Below are positions 29,579-39,855 of a DNA stretch of 64,000 nt, in pieces. The notes under the pieces are model-generated. The model was not told the origin of the DNA, did no database searches, and saw only the letters and a list, made by a program, of their open reading frames with translations. Each line of letters begins with the position of its first letter. The stretch's first letter is position 1. The stretch covers positions 1,240,001-1,304,000 of the forward strand of contig NZ_CP080575.1 of the NCBI RefSeq assembly GCF_019575955.1, read 5' to 3'. Source of the stretch: Nesterenkonia pannonica (GTDB lineage: Bacteria; Actinomycetota; Actinomycetes; Actinomycetales; Micrococcaceae). Position numbers and translations under genes: made by a program.

Positions 29579-30694
29579 ATGACCATCGCACCTCAAGCGC
29601 CCGACCGCCGCAGCCATATCTCCGTCCCCATGCCGCAGGTGCCGCGCCAGCGCCGCAGCCCTGAGGAGATCGCCGCTGAGAGCACCTTCGAAGGCGATCG
29701 ACGCCTTCTCCTCGCGGCCCCTCGCGGATACTGCGCCGGCGTCGACCGCGCTGTGGTGGCCGTGGAGAAGGCGCTGGAGCAGCACGGGGCTCCCGTCTAC
29801 GTGCGCAAGGAGATCGTCCACAACCGTCATGTGGTGGACACCCTCACTGAGAAGGGCGTGATCTTCGTGGAGGAGGCCGATGAGGTTCCCGCCGGAGAGC
29901 TGCTCGTCTTCTCAGCCCATGGGGTCTCTCCCGCGGTCAAGCAGACCGCATCGGACAGAGGCCTCGAGACCATCGATGCCACCTGCCCCTTGGTGACGAA
30001 GGTGCATCGTGAAGCGGTGCGCTTCACCACTAGGGACAACTTCCACATCCTTCTCATCGGCCACGACGGCCACGAAGAGGTGGAGGGCACCTACGGCCAC
30101 GCGCCCGAGCAGACCACGATCGTCAACAGCCCGGAGGAGGTCGACCAGATCGAGGTGCCGGACCCCGACAACCTCATCTGGCTCAGCCAGACCACCCTCT
30201 CCGTGGACGAAACCATGGAGACGGTGAACAGGCTCCGCGAGCGCTTCCCGAATCTGCAGGACCCGCCCAGCGACGACATCTGCTACGCCACCTCCAACCG
30301 GCAGGCCGCGATCAAGAAGGTCGCGCCCGAATCCGATCTCGTCATCGTGGTGGGCTCCGCGAACTCCTCCAACTCCGTGCGGCTCAAGGAAGTGGCCCTG
30401 GAGTACGGCGCCAAGCGCGCTGAACGGGTCGACTTCGCCAATCAGATTGACGAGTCCTGGTTCGCTGACGCGCAGACCGTGGGCGTCACATCAGGCGCCT
30501 CCGTGCCCGAGGTGCTGGTTCAGGACGTCCTGCGTGTGCTCGACGAGTACGGCTACGGGGAGCCGGAGGAGATCGTCACCGCTGAGGAGGACATCGTCTT
30601 CTCCCTGCCGAAGGAGATCCGCAAGGCCCTCTCCGACGCCGGTCACGAAGATGTCGGCCGGGGCGGGCGCAAGCGCACCGCCTGCAGCGACTGA
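29579..30694 (+). CDS. ispH: 4-hydroxy-3-methylbut-2-enyl diphosphate reductase
   Basis: Last enzyme of the MEP isoprenoid route, a [4Fe-4S] protein making IPP and DMAPP from HMBPP. The frame is intact over 371 residues. The three cluster-ligand cysteines are Cys52 ([10 protein letters not shown]), Cys136 ([11 protein letters not shown]) and Cys235 ([11 protein letters not shown]). Other active-site segments are [35 protein letters not shown] and [15 protein letters not shown]. An N-terminal extension of about 38 polar residues precedes the catalytic core, and the C-terminus has a 40-residue tail common in actinobacteria. Its intact frame makes it a good reference gene for codon use in this window. 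Confidence 0.98.
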   Translation: MTIAPQAPDRRSHISVPMPQVPRQRRSPEEIAAESTFEGDRRLLLAAPRGYCAGVDRAVVAVEKALEQHGAPVYVRKEIVHNRHVVDTLTEKGVIFVEEADEVPAGELLVFSAHGVSPAVKQTASDRGLETIDATCPLVTKVHREAVRFTTRDNFHILLIGHDGHEEVEGTYGHAPEQTTIVNSPEEVDQIEVPDPDNLIWLSQTTLSVDETMETVNRLRERFPNLQDPPSDDICYATSNRQAAIKKVAPESDLVIVVGSANSSNSVRLKEVALEYGAKRAERVDFANQIDESWFADAQTVGVTSGASVPEVLVQDVLRVLDEYGYGEPEEIVTAEEDIVFSLPKEIRKALSDAGHEDVGRGGRKRTACSD

Positions 30695-30742
30695 CCACGC
30701 AGTGCGTCTGCGCAGGGGGCAGCTCCTGCATAGGATGACCGC

Positions 30743-31509
30743 ATGATTGAAACGGGTGCGGTGGGCATCATCGCAGCCGCGGTCCTCATCGGCACTGTCC
30801 TGCAGCGAATGTCAGGAACCGGAGTGGGCCTGGTCGTCGCGCCGGTGCTCTCGATCCTGCTGGGGCCCAGCTTCGGAGTCCTGGTCACCAACCTCACGAC
30901 GACCGTCTCAGGCTTTCTGATCATGCTGTCGGTGTGGAGCCTGGTGCACTGGCGACGCTTCTTCCTCATGCTGGGACCCATCATCGTGGGGCCGTGCCCG
31001 GGGCCTGGCTGGTGGGTCAGCTTTCGGCCGGGTGGCTGTCCATCATTCTCGGCAGCATTGTGGTGGCCGCCCTGGTCGTGACGTTCACACTCAGATCGCT
31101 GCCCGAGTGGACGGGGCGCGTGCCCGTCATGCTCGCTGGAGGCATCGGTGGCTTCTTCAACACCACCTCCGGCGTCGCCGCGCCCGTGATGGTGATCCAC
31201 TCCCGCTTGGCGCGATGGGACCACCGTTCGTTCGCTGCAACGCTGCAGCCGATCTTCATGACCATGGGTGCTGTTTCCGCACTGTCCAAGCTGCTCATGG
31301 GATCGGTGGAGGCGACCCCCATGGAGGGGCTGCCCGAGCTTCCCTACCTGTTCCTCGGCATTGTCTGCTTCGTCGTGGTCGGCATATACATCGGCACCCG
31401 TCTGGCGCGATTCGTGCCTGTCCGGTGGGCCCGCGCTGCCGCTATGGTGCTTGCCGCTCTCGGCGGTGCGGGCGCCATCGTGAGAGGCGTCTTCGACGTG
31501 CTCGCCTAG
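30743..31509 (+). CDS. TauE/SafE family anion exporter
   Basis: Predicted eight-helix membrane permease of the TSUP family, which moves sulfite, sulfoacetate or other organic anions. Start ATG 30743. The helices include GIIAAAVLIGTVLQRMSGTG, VAPVLSILLGPSFGVLVTNL, and after a frame break near 30990 WLSIILGSIVVAALVVTFTL. The second half holds GGIGGFFNTTSGVAAPVMVI, the Gly-rich signature of the second repeat, and ATLQPIFMTMGAVSALSKLL. About 255 residues is normal. It is followed 37 bases later by an MFS gene; a joint efflux role is possible but unproven. Confidence 0.88.
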
Positions 31510-31546
31510 ACGCTGCTCACCGATCCCGGATGTACCCTGGGCGACT

Positions 31547-32741
31547 GTGACCGACGCCGTCTCACGGGGGCACGCTCCGGGCTCCCCTGCCTACCGTCGG
31601 CTTCTGGCTGCCCTGTTCTTCATCGGAGTGGCCACCTTCGCCCAGCTCTACTCGCCGCAGGGCCTGCTGCCGCTGATCGCTGCGGAGCAGGGTGTCACTG
31701 CAGACCAGGCGGCACTGATGGTCTCCGCTGCCACACTCGGCCTCGCACTGGGAGTGATCCCCTGGTCCTACGTGGGCGACCGGGTGGGCCGCAGGCCCGC
31801 CATGGGGTGGGCGATCAGCCTTGCCTGCATCTTCGCCGTTGTGGTGGTGCTCGTGCCGGGGTTCTGGCCCGTTCTGATCGTGCGCTTCTTCGAGGGGCTC
31901 ATGCTGGGCGGGGTGCCCGCCCTGGCCATCGCGTATCTCAACGAGGAGGTGAGCCGCACCGCAGCAGCCGCCGCTGCTTAAGCACCTATATCTCCGGCAC
32001 CACGCTGGGAGGCCTCGCCGGGCGCATCGTCGCCGCCCCTATCGGGGAGCAGTGGGGGTGGAAGCCGGGAATGCTCACTGTGGCCGCCTTGGCTGCGGCC
32101 TGTGTGGCCGTGTTCCTCTGGCTTGCACCGAGAGCCCGAGAGTTCACACCACGTCGCACAGCCCTGCGCCAGGCGCTCGGAGCCCTCACAGGCAATCTGC
32201 GATCGGGAGTGCTCTGGGTGCTCTATCTCCAGGGGTTCCTCACCATGGGCGGCTTCGTCGCCATGTACAACTACGTGACCTTCCACCTGGCCTCTGAGCC
32301 CTTCAGCCTGCCGCTGTGGCTCATTTCGTTCATCTTTCTGGCGTACCTGGCCGGAACCATTTCATCCCCGCAGGCGGGACGTCTGGCGTCGGCCTGGGGC
32401 CGAAGGCCTGTGCTGCTGGGCGGCAACGTGATCATGATGGTCGGGGTCGGTCTGACCCTTGTGCCTGCGCTTCCCGCCATTCTGCTGGGCATGGTCCTGC
32501 TGACTGGCGGCTTCTTCGCCTCGCATGCAGTGGCCGCAGGCTGGGTGGGCTCCGCCGCAGTCGCGGGACGCTCGCAGTCCGCCTCGCTGTACAACCTGGG
32601 CTATTACGCGGGCTCATCGGTGCTGGGGTTCGCGGCGGGAGCTTCCTTCAGATCGCGGGGTGGCCGGGCACTGTGGGCATGGTGCTCGCCCTGGTGCTGG
32701 CAGCCACGACGTTGGCCCTCTGGGTGCTGCCGCGCGAATGA
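31547..32741 (+). CDS. Major facilitator superfamily transporter (DHA1/YnfM-like)
   Basis: Twelve-helix secondary carrier of the drug-H+ antiporter type. GTG 31547. N-terminal half: LLAALFFIGVATFAQLYSPQ, LPLIAAEQGVTADQAALMV, and motif A in YVGDRVGRRPAMGW, then FFEGLMLGGVPALAIAYLNE. After the anomaly at 31976 comes TYISGTTLGGLAGRIVAAPI, strongly like the helix-5 motif of YnfM-type carriers. The C-half repeats motif A (AGRLASAWGRRPVLLGGNVI) and ends LALWVLPRE. A second frame break lies near 32655. The substrate is unknown; YnfM-like carriers are often arabinose or drug exporters. Confidence 0.88.
31976..31983. other. GCTTAAGC anomaly in the MFS gene
   Basis: Eight bases create an in-frame TAA and a shift. 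With GCCGGC the protein continues AAAGTYISGTTLGG, the expected helix. Confidence 0.7.
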
Positions 32742-32879
32742 CCGCAGAGGGATGAGTCGAATCGTGTAAAATCCACAGACGCTGGCCATATGACCTCCGT
32801 CACGTGACAATGACGTCGCGTGCCGGATCGGCGGATGCTGCACTACTTCGATCTCGAGCACAGGAGCACCTCCTCCATC

Positions 32880-34554
32880 ATGACGCCCTCCCGTTCTCGC
32901 GTCACCGGCGCGCACCTGAAGAACTTCGATCCGCGTGAGCAGTCCATCGCCGAGGCGCATGAGCTCTCGGCCGGGCACCGTTCCGGAGGGCTGGAGCGGC
33001 CCACCATTCTGCGGCGCATCATCGGCCTCGTCGCCGGTGTGCTGGCCGCGCTGCTGATCTACTTCATCATGCCGGCGGATCTGGAGGTCTGGCCGCGGCT
33101 GACTGCGGCCACGGCCGTGCTGATGGGCATCTGGTGGATGACGGAGGCCATCCCGATTCCTGCCACGGCGCTGCTGCCGCTCATCATCTTCCCGGTGCTG
33201 GTGCCGGAGGACGACTTCGGCTCGGCGGATGAGGCAGCGGGCGGCATCGGAGTCGATGACATCGGGGCCTCCTACGGCAACAACATCATCTTCATCTTCA
33301 TGGGCGGCTTCATGCTGGCACTGGCGATGCAGCGATGGAACCTCCATCGACGCATCGCTCTGCTGACGCTGAACCTGATGGGCTCCAAGCCGATCTACCT
33401 GATCGCCGGGTTCATGATCGCCACCGGCTTCCTCTCCATGTGGGTCTCCAACACGGCGACGGCTGTGATGATGCTGCCCATCGGCATCTCCATCCTGATG
33501 CTGGTGCAGCGCACGATGGATCCGGAGGCGGCCGATGCCGCTGAGGCGGATGAGGAGGAGGCGAAGGCTCAGGTCATCAAGTCCAACTTCGGCACGGCTC
33601 TCATGCTGGGCATCGCCTACGCCGCCTCGATCGGGTCCTTGGGCACCATCATCGGAACGCCTCCCAACACGCTCCTGGCCGGGCACATGAGCGAGAACCA
33701 TGACATGACGATCGGCTTCGGCCAGTGGATGATGGTCGGGGTTCCGATCTCCATCGTGATGCTGATCATCACGTGGTTCCTTATTACTCGAGTCATCTTC
33801 AAGCCGGAGATCGACGAGATCCCGGGCGGTCACGACCTCATCAAGAGCGAGCTGCAGAAGCTGGGGCCGATGAAGGCTGCTGAGATCCGGGTCTCGCTGA
33901 TCTTCGTGCTGGCCGCCTGCTCCTGGGTCTTCATCCCTATCGGCACTGATCTGCTGGTTACTGGGGCGTGCTGGAGGCTGAGGCTGAGCCGTTCATCTCC
34001 GACGCCGGAATCGCCATGTCCATTGCGATTCTGCTCTTCCTGCTTCCGGCCAAGGCAGAGCCGGGGTTCGGCTGCTGGACTGGGAGTACGCGGCGAAGCT
34101 GCCATGGGGTGTGCTGCTGCTCTTCGGCGGCGGGCTGGCGCTCTCGGGCCAGTTCGGCCAGTCCGGCCTCTCCGAGTGGCTGGGAGGTCAGATGGAGGGG
34201 CTCGCTGGGGTCCCTGTGTGGGTCCTGGTGCTGATCGCCGCCGCGGGTGTGCTGGTTCTCACCGAGATGACCTCCAACACGGCAACAGCGGCGACGTTCC
34301 TGCCGGTGGCCTCGGGCGTGGCCATGGGGACGGGAGTCGATCCGCTGGTCCTCGCGGCGCCGGTCGCCTTGGCTGCCACATGTGCCTTCATGCTTCCGGT
34401 GGCGACCCCGCCGAACGCTATCGCCTACGGCTCCGGCTACGTGACTATCGGGCAGATGATCAAGGGAGGGGTGGTGCTGAACGTCATCGGCGTCATCATC
34501 ATCACCATCGTCTCGATGACCCTGCTGCTGATGGTCTTCGACCTCTCCGTCTGA
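32880..34554 (+). CDS. DASS family (SLC13) sodium/anion symporter
   Basis: Predicted Na+-coupled dicarboxylate, tricarboxylate or sulfate importer. I use ATG 32880 (MTPSRSRVTGAHLKNF); GTG 32820 is the alternative. The hallmark sodium-binding repeats are both present: FLSMWVSNTATAVMMLPI in the first half and LVLTEMTSNTATAATFLPVA in the second, with the matching ASIGSLGTIIGTPPNTLLAG and FMLPVATPPNAIAYGSGYV hairpins. A cytoplasmic insertion rich in Asp, Glu and Ala (EAADAAEADEEEAKAQ) sits between helices. Frame breaks lie near 33960 and 34070. About 555 residues restored, somewhat long for the family because of an N-terminal cytoplasmic stretch of about 40 residues. No sensor kinase or regulator is nearby. 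Confidence 0.93.
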
Positions 34555-34571
34555 TCCGATGAGCTGAGGCA

Positions 34572-35733
34572 CTAGTAGGCGGGGGCCTCCAGGCGTGGTC
34601 CGGGCTGCCTGACGTCGGCAGTCAGCGGCGACGGGCTCAGCGCGCCGGGAGCTGCTCCTCGGTTCCCTCAAGTTACCTATGGCCTCCACCTGGGGCATGA
34701 CGCGACGCTCGATGTTGCCGATGAGGGAGTTGTAGGCCTCCACCGCCTGCCGAAGCCGACTTCCCGTGGTGCTGAGATGCTCACCCATGGTCTCCAGGCG
34801 TCGGTACAGCTCGCGCGAATGATCGATGACTTCAGTGATGTTCGCGGCCAGGCGCTCCTGCCGCCAGGCGGCCTCGACCGCCTTCAGCGCAGCGAGCAGG
34901 GAGGCGGGTGAGACCAGTGTGACGCCTCGTGAGACTGCATGCTCCAGGAGCGACGGATCATGCTCCAAGGCTGAGGACAGGAGTGACTCCGCTTAAGCAC
35001 GAAGCAGAAGACCACCTCAGGCGAGAGCTCCACGGCTTCCCAGTACTTCTTGGAGGCGAGTTCGTCGACTCGGGCACGCAGCGCCTTCGCCTGAGTCTTC
35101 GCCTCCGCACCGCCCAGAGGAGCCTTAGCGTCGATGACAAGAGTGCGCTCACCAGGCAGACGGACCATCAGGTCCGGCCGGAGGACCTCACCGCTGCTGC
35201 TGATGCCCTGATGCTGTTCGGCAAAGTCGACGTGCGGGAGCATTCCGGCTGCCTCCACGACGCGACGAAGCTGCACCTCACCCCAGTGTCCGCGTGCGGT
35301 CGTCGAACGCAGGGACCCCAGAAGCGCCTGTGTGGACTCCAGAAGGCGGGCATCGCTCTGCGCCGCCGAAGCGAGCTGCTCCGAGAGCTGCGCGTGCTGA
35401 GCTGCCCGCTCGCGCTCCAGCTCACTGACCTTGCGCTGCACTTCGGTCACACCCTGCCGCACCGGATGGAGCATCTCCAGCATCGACTCCCGTTCGCGGG
35501 CCGCGTCGGCTTCGGCGGCCCGATGCCGCTCAGCCTCCTCGAGCTACCTGGGTCCCTGCGGCGCGACGCTCCGCTTCGGCCTGGGCGGCCTGCGCAAGTG
35601 CTCTCTCCTCGGACAGCGCGGCGGTGCGCGCGTCGTGCCTGCTTCTGAGCAGCACGAACACCCCCGCAGCAGCAGCCGCGGCGCCGCAGAGCAGGCCGGT
35701 GAAGAGTCCGGTCAGCAGTGCAATCCAGTCCAT
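34572..35733 (-). CDS. rmuC: DNA recombination protein RmuC homologue
   Basis: RmuC family protein: a membrane-anchored coiled coil followed by a restriction-nuclease-like fold, thought to limit inversions at short inverted repeats. ATG 35733 starts MDWIALLTGLFTGLLCGAAA, a single anchor helix. A coiled coil follows (VRQGVTEVQRKVSELERERA), then the nuclease-like core RGHWGEVQLRRVVEAAGMLP, RPDLMVRLPGERTLVIDAKA, LASKKYWEAVELSPEVVFCF and SRGVTLVSPASLLAALKAVE. The core contains the PD-(D/E)xK-like DLMV...VIDAK. GCTTAAGC at 34991 breaks the conserved FVPAES motif. Other breaks lie near 35540 and 34670. The restored C-terminus ends at 34572, just after the DASS gene ends on the other strand. Confidence 0.92.
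34991..34998. other. GCTTAAGC anomaly in rmuC
   Basis: On the minus strand the read is FCFVLKRSHS. Replacing the 8 bases by GCCGGC gives FCFVPAESLLSSALE, the RmuC signature, and restores the frame. Confidence 0.8.
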
Positions 35734-35826
35734 GTCGCCCACGGTGCCACGACGGTATGACATCTGTGCTGACCGGCTCGCGTAGGGTTAATGCGGCATT
35801 TGTTGAACGCAGCAGCGAGGAGCTCC

Positions 35827-36581
35827 ATGATCAGGATCCTGCTGGTCCGCCACGGGCAGACCGACTGGAACAACGACGGACGGATGCAGGGCAGCACTGA
35901 CATCCCCTGAACGAGCAGGGGCGCGCCCAGGCGCGCATGATCGGAGGCTTCGTTCGCCAGCAGAATCCTGCTCAGGCATACGTCTCCACGCTGCAGCGCA
36001 CCCAGCAGACCTACGACGAGTTCGGCATAGACCTTCTCGCCGCCGCTCGTGCAGATCTGGTTGAACGGAACCTCGGGGTGTGGGAGGGCCAGCGCGGCAA
36101 GGACGTCCGCGCGGAGGCGCCTGAGCAGTTCGCCGCGTGGCGGCGGGGCGAGTTCACCCCGGAGAACGGCGAGAGTCATCAGGAGCTGACGGACCGGATC
36201 ACCGGCGCCTTCTTCGACATCGTTCGCAGGACGGCGGACGCCGAGGTCACCGAGTCGGTTGATCTGAGCTTTCCCGTCAGGACAGCGGTGATCGTGTCCC
36301 ACGGCGCTTCCCTGAGGGTGCTCATGCAGGGACTGGGCCTGGTCCAGAGCGCGCAGACGTCTCCGCTGACCAACGGTGCCGTCTCTTTGCTCGACATCCC
36401 TGCACGCCTACCCCGTCTCATCGACCCTTCCTCATGGCGGGTTCGGAGACGATGCCGAGACCGCGGAGGTCATCCGGGGCTGTCCGACTCTCAGATTGTG
36501 GAGCAGTCACTGCTGCGCGTGTTCAACCTCTCACCGGAACTGCTGAACCCGGCTGCAGTGGAGGATCCCGCCATCTGGTGA
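35827..36581 (+). CDS. Histidine phosphatase (phosphoglycerate mutase-like) family protein
   Basis: Cytosolic phosphatase with the RHG catalytic motif at the N-terminus: MIRILLVRHGQTDWNNDGRM, from ATG 35827 preceded by GAGGAGCTCC. After a frame break near 35905 comes QNPAQAYVSTLQRTQQTYDE (substrate Arg), then LVERNLGVWEGQ (acid residue) and AVIVSHGASLRVLMQGLGL (second His). These four active-site blocks support function. The C-terminal third has a frame break near 36415. About 250 residues. Substrate unknown; relatives act on sugar phosphates or cofactors. Confidence 0.88.
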
Positions 36582-36602
36582 ATCCGCCCGGCCGATGAGA
36601 GC

Positions 36603-36638
36603 CGAAGGGGCGCGACCAGTGATGGTCGCGCCCCTTCG
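36603..36638. terminator. Perfect 16-bp hairpin terminator
   Basis: Arms 36603-36618 and 36623-36638 are perfect reverse complements with a GTGA loop, placed between the end of the histidine phosphatase gene and the end of the convergent betA gene. Confidence 0.88.
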
Positions 36639-36663
36639 TGCGTCCTTCAGCGATGCTGTCAGA

Positions 36664-38232
36664 TCAGGCGAGGCCCTTGATGAGGTCGGCGCACCGTTCG
36701 CCGATCATCATGGTCGTGATGTTGGGGTTCACCGTGGTCAGCTCAGGCATCACCGAGGCGTCCGCCACGCGCAGCCCCTGGACGCCCTTGACCTTCAGGT
36801 CTGAGGTGAGGGAGACATGTCGTCCTCGGCGGGACCCATTCGGACGGTGCCTGCGGGGTGATAGACCGTGTTGTGGGTGCGGTGGATGTAGTCGGCGAGG
36901 TCCTCGTCGCTCTGGGTGTCCTTGCCCGGGTAGAGCTCCTCACCGGCCCATTCGGCCAGTGCAGGCTGGGCGGCGATCTGCGCGCGAGGCGGATGCCGGC
37001 GATGGCGACGCGCATGTCGTGGCCCTCTGCGTCGCTGAAGTAGCGCGGATCCACCATCGGCTTGTCGCGGTGATCCTTGAGCGCAGCTTCACGGTGCCCC
37101 GCGACTTGGAGTGAGTGACGTTCGGCGTCAGGACGAACGCGTTCTCGGAGGTGGGGTACCCCTGGCGAAGGGTGTGCATGTCGAAGGGCACCGCGCCGTA
37201 GTGCATCATCAGGTCAGGGCGGCCGGGCTTGTCCGCCTCGCCGGAACCTTCCTGGGTGTCGGCGAAGATGCCGATCTCCCAGAACTGGTAGCCCTCTTCG
37301 ATCATGGGCTTCTTGGCATCCCAGCCGATGACGACTTCGGGGTGATCCTGGAAGTTGGCGCCGACGCCGGGGAGTGCACCCGGGCTTCGATCCCGTGCTC
37401 GGCCAGGTGCTCCCGGTCTCCGATGCCCGAGAGCATGAGGAGCTTCGGGAGTCGATGGCTCCGGCGGAGAGCACGACTTCGCGGGAGGCGAGGATCTGCT
37501 GCGTCTTCCCGAACGAGCTTAAGAACTGCCTTCACGCCCGTGGCTCGGTCGCCTTCGAAAGTGATCTCTTTGACCCAGGTATCGGTCAGGAGGTGGAAGT
37601 TCTCCCGGTCGAGGATCGGATGCAGGTAGGAGACCGAGGACGATGAGCGGGTGCCGTCCTGCCTCCGGTTGATCTGAAAGAAGCTGGCGCCATTGACGAC
37701 CGTTTCACCGCTGTTGAACTCAACGCGCGGAATGCCGACCTGCTCGCAGGCATCCAGCACGGCCACGCCGCACGGGTCGTGGGGAGGAATGTTCATCAGA
37801 TGGACGGGGCCTTCCTTCCCGTGATGCTCCCCGTCGTTCTCGTTGGTCTCGAGGCGCTTCAGAAGCGGCCAGGTGCTCTGTGCGTTCCAGCCCTCTGCGC
37901 CCATCTGCTCCCAGTCGTCCATGTCCTCGCGCGGGGGCCAGAAGGCGATGCAGGAGTTGTGGCTGGAGCATCCGCCCAGCACTTTGGCGCGCGTGGCGCA
38001 TGAAGCTGTTCCCGGTGGACTGCTCCTCGATCGGGTAGTCCCAGTCATAGCCGGACTCGAGGAGCTCCATCCAGCGGTTGAGCTGCAGCACCACGTCTTT
38101 GTCCTGGTCGGTGGGTCCCGCCTCCAGGAGAGCGACCTGCACAGCGGGGTCCTCGGAGAGTCGGGCAGCTACTGCCGCACCGGCGGAGCCGCCGCCCACG
38201 ACCACGTAGTCGAATGTTTTTTCTTCAGCCAT
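36664..38232 (-). CDS. betA: Choline dehydrogenase (GMC oxidoreductase)
   Basis: FAD enzyme oxidising choline to betaine aldehyde. The second of two adjacent ATGs (38232) has the better spacing from AAGGAGA. The FAD-binding N-terminus is [20 protein letters not shown]. The GMC signatures follow in the order [72 protein letters not shown], then [20 protein letters not shown]. The C-terminal substrate domain with the conserved His-Pro/Asn pair lies after several frame breaks (near 37990, 37500, 37370, 37090, 36990, 36820). The last helix, [14 protein letters not shown], is the BetA ending. GCTTAAGA at about 37515 may be a GCCGG-type misread. Last gene of the operon. Confidence 0.93.
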
Positions 38233-38249
38233 CATGTTCTCCTTCAGAT

Positions 38250-39727
38250 TCACTGACCCGGCATCCGGAACCAGCCGCTGACGGCCGGTGCGGTGTTTTC
38301 GTAGATGTGCTTGGCCTCGCGGTACTCGTCGAACCCGGCGATGCCGAGCTCGCGGCCCACGCCGGACTGCTTGAAGCCGCCCCACTCGGCCTGCGGCAGG
38401 TAGGGGTGGTAGTCGTTGATCCAGATGGTGCCGTGCCGCAGGCGTGAGGATACGCGGTGGGCCGTGCCCGAGTCGGAGGTCCAGACGGCTCCGGCCAGCC
38501 CGTAGACCGTGTCGTTCGCCGTGGCGATGGCCTCCTCCTCTGTAGTGAAGGTCTCGACGGTGATGACGGGGCCGAAGGACTCCTCGGTGACCACGTGCAT
38601 GCCGCGTTCGACGTTGTCCAGCACGGTGGGGGCGTAGAAGCAGCCGTCCTTGTGCTCCTCGCCGCCGAAGTGGCCGCCGGTGCGAAGCACGCAGCCCTCT
38701 TCGACGCCCTTCTCCACATAGGCGTGCACCTTCTCCCGGTGCTCGGCGCTGATCAGCGGACCTGTTTCGGCGTTCTCGTCGAAGGGACCGCCCATCTGGA
38801 TGCTCTCCGCGCGCCGGACGAGCTCGTCCACGAACTCCTCCTTGATGGACTCCTCGACGATCAGCCGCACTCCGGCGGAGCAGACCTGACCCGAGTCGAC
38901 GAATCCGGCGTTGAGCGCATTGTCCACCGCGGCTTCGAAGTCCGCGTCGGCGAAGACCACGTTGGGGTTCTTGCCGCCGAGCTCCAGGGCGATCTTCTTC
39001 ACCGTCTCAGCGGCGGAGGACATGATCTTCCGACCGGTGACGAGGCCACCGGTGAAGGAGATGAGGTCGACGTCGGGGTGGGTCGACAGCGGCGCGCAAG
39101 CTGGTTGCTCCCGGGCCGGTGAGCAGGTTCGCCACACCGGCCGGGAGGCCGAGCTTCTCGAAGACGTCCATGATCAGGATGCCGGTGTGCGGGGTCAGCT
39201 CTGCGGGCTTGAGGATGAGGCTGTTTCCGGCCGCGAGGGCGGGTGCCAGCTTCCACGCGGACTGCAGGAGAGGGAAGTTCCAGGGGTGATCATCCCGCAG
39301 ACGCCGACCGGCTCGTACACCACTTTGGAGATGACGGACGCGTCGTTAGCGTCGACGATGCGCCCGGCGTCCTGGTCGGCGAGCTTCGCGAAGTGCTTGA
39401 AGCAGCCGATGATGTCGTCCATGTCGATCTGAGCCTCGACGAAGCGCTTGCCGGTGTCGAGGGCCTCAGCGCGGGCGAACTCGTCCTTGCGCTCGATGAG
39501 CTGCTGCGCGACCTGCAGCAGAAACTCACCGCGCTCCGCAGCCGGAGTGTCGGCCCAGACGCGGAGTCGAATGTCTTCTTGGCTGCCGCGATGGCGGCCT
39601 CGGCGTCCTGGGCTCCGGCTTCAGAGACGATGCCGACCTCGGAGCCGTCGGCGGGGCAGATGATGGTGCGGGTCTCGCCAGAGGCGGCGGAGACCCACTC
39701 TCCGTCGATGAACAGAGTGGCGGTCAT
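38250..39727 (-). CDS. betB: Betaine-aldehyde dehydrogenase
   Basis: NAD(P)-dependent aldehyde dehydrogenase completing glycine betaine synthesis. ATG 39727 after AGGAGC gives MTATLFIDGEWVSAASGETR. Catalytic features: IALELGGKNPNVVFADADFE (general base Glu), DSGQVCSAGVRLIVEE (nucleophile Cys), and EESFGPVITVETFTTEEEAI. Coenzyme region LISFTGGLVTGRKIMSSAAE. The C-terminus KQSGVGRELGIAGFDEYREA fits BetB. Frame breaks lie near 39565, 39290 and 39100. It starts 128 bases after betT ends and ends 18 bases before betA begins. Confidence 0.94.
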
Positions 39728-39855
39728 TGGAATGCTCCTGGGGTCGGATCTGGTGGGCGGTGGCGGATTCGCGGTCATCTCACGCGCCTCCGACGTCGTG
39801 CTCCACTCTAACCAGCGAAGAACGACGCCGGAACGGCACGAGAGGGTCGGTCGGC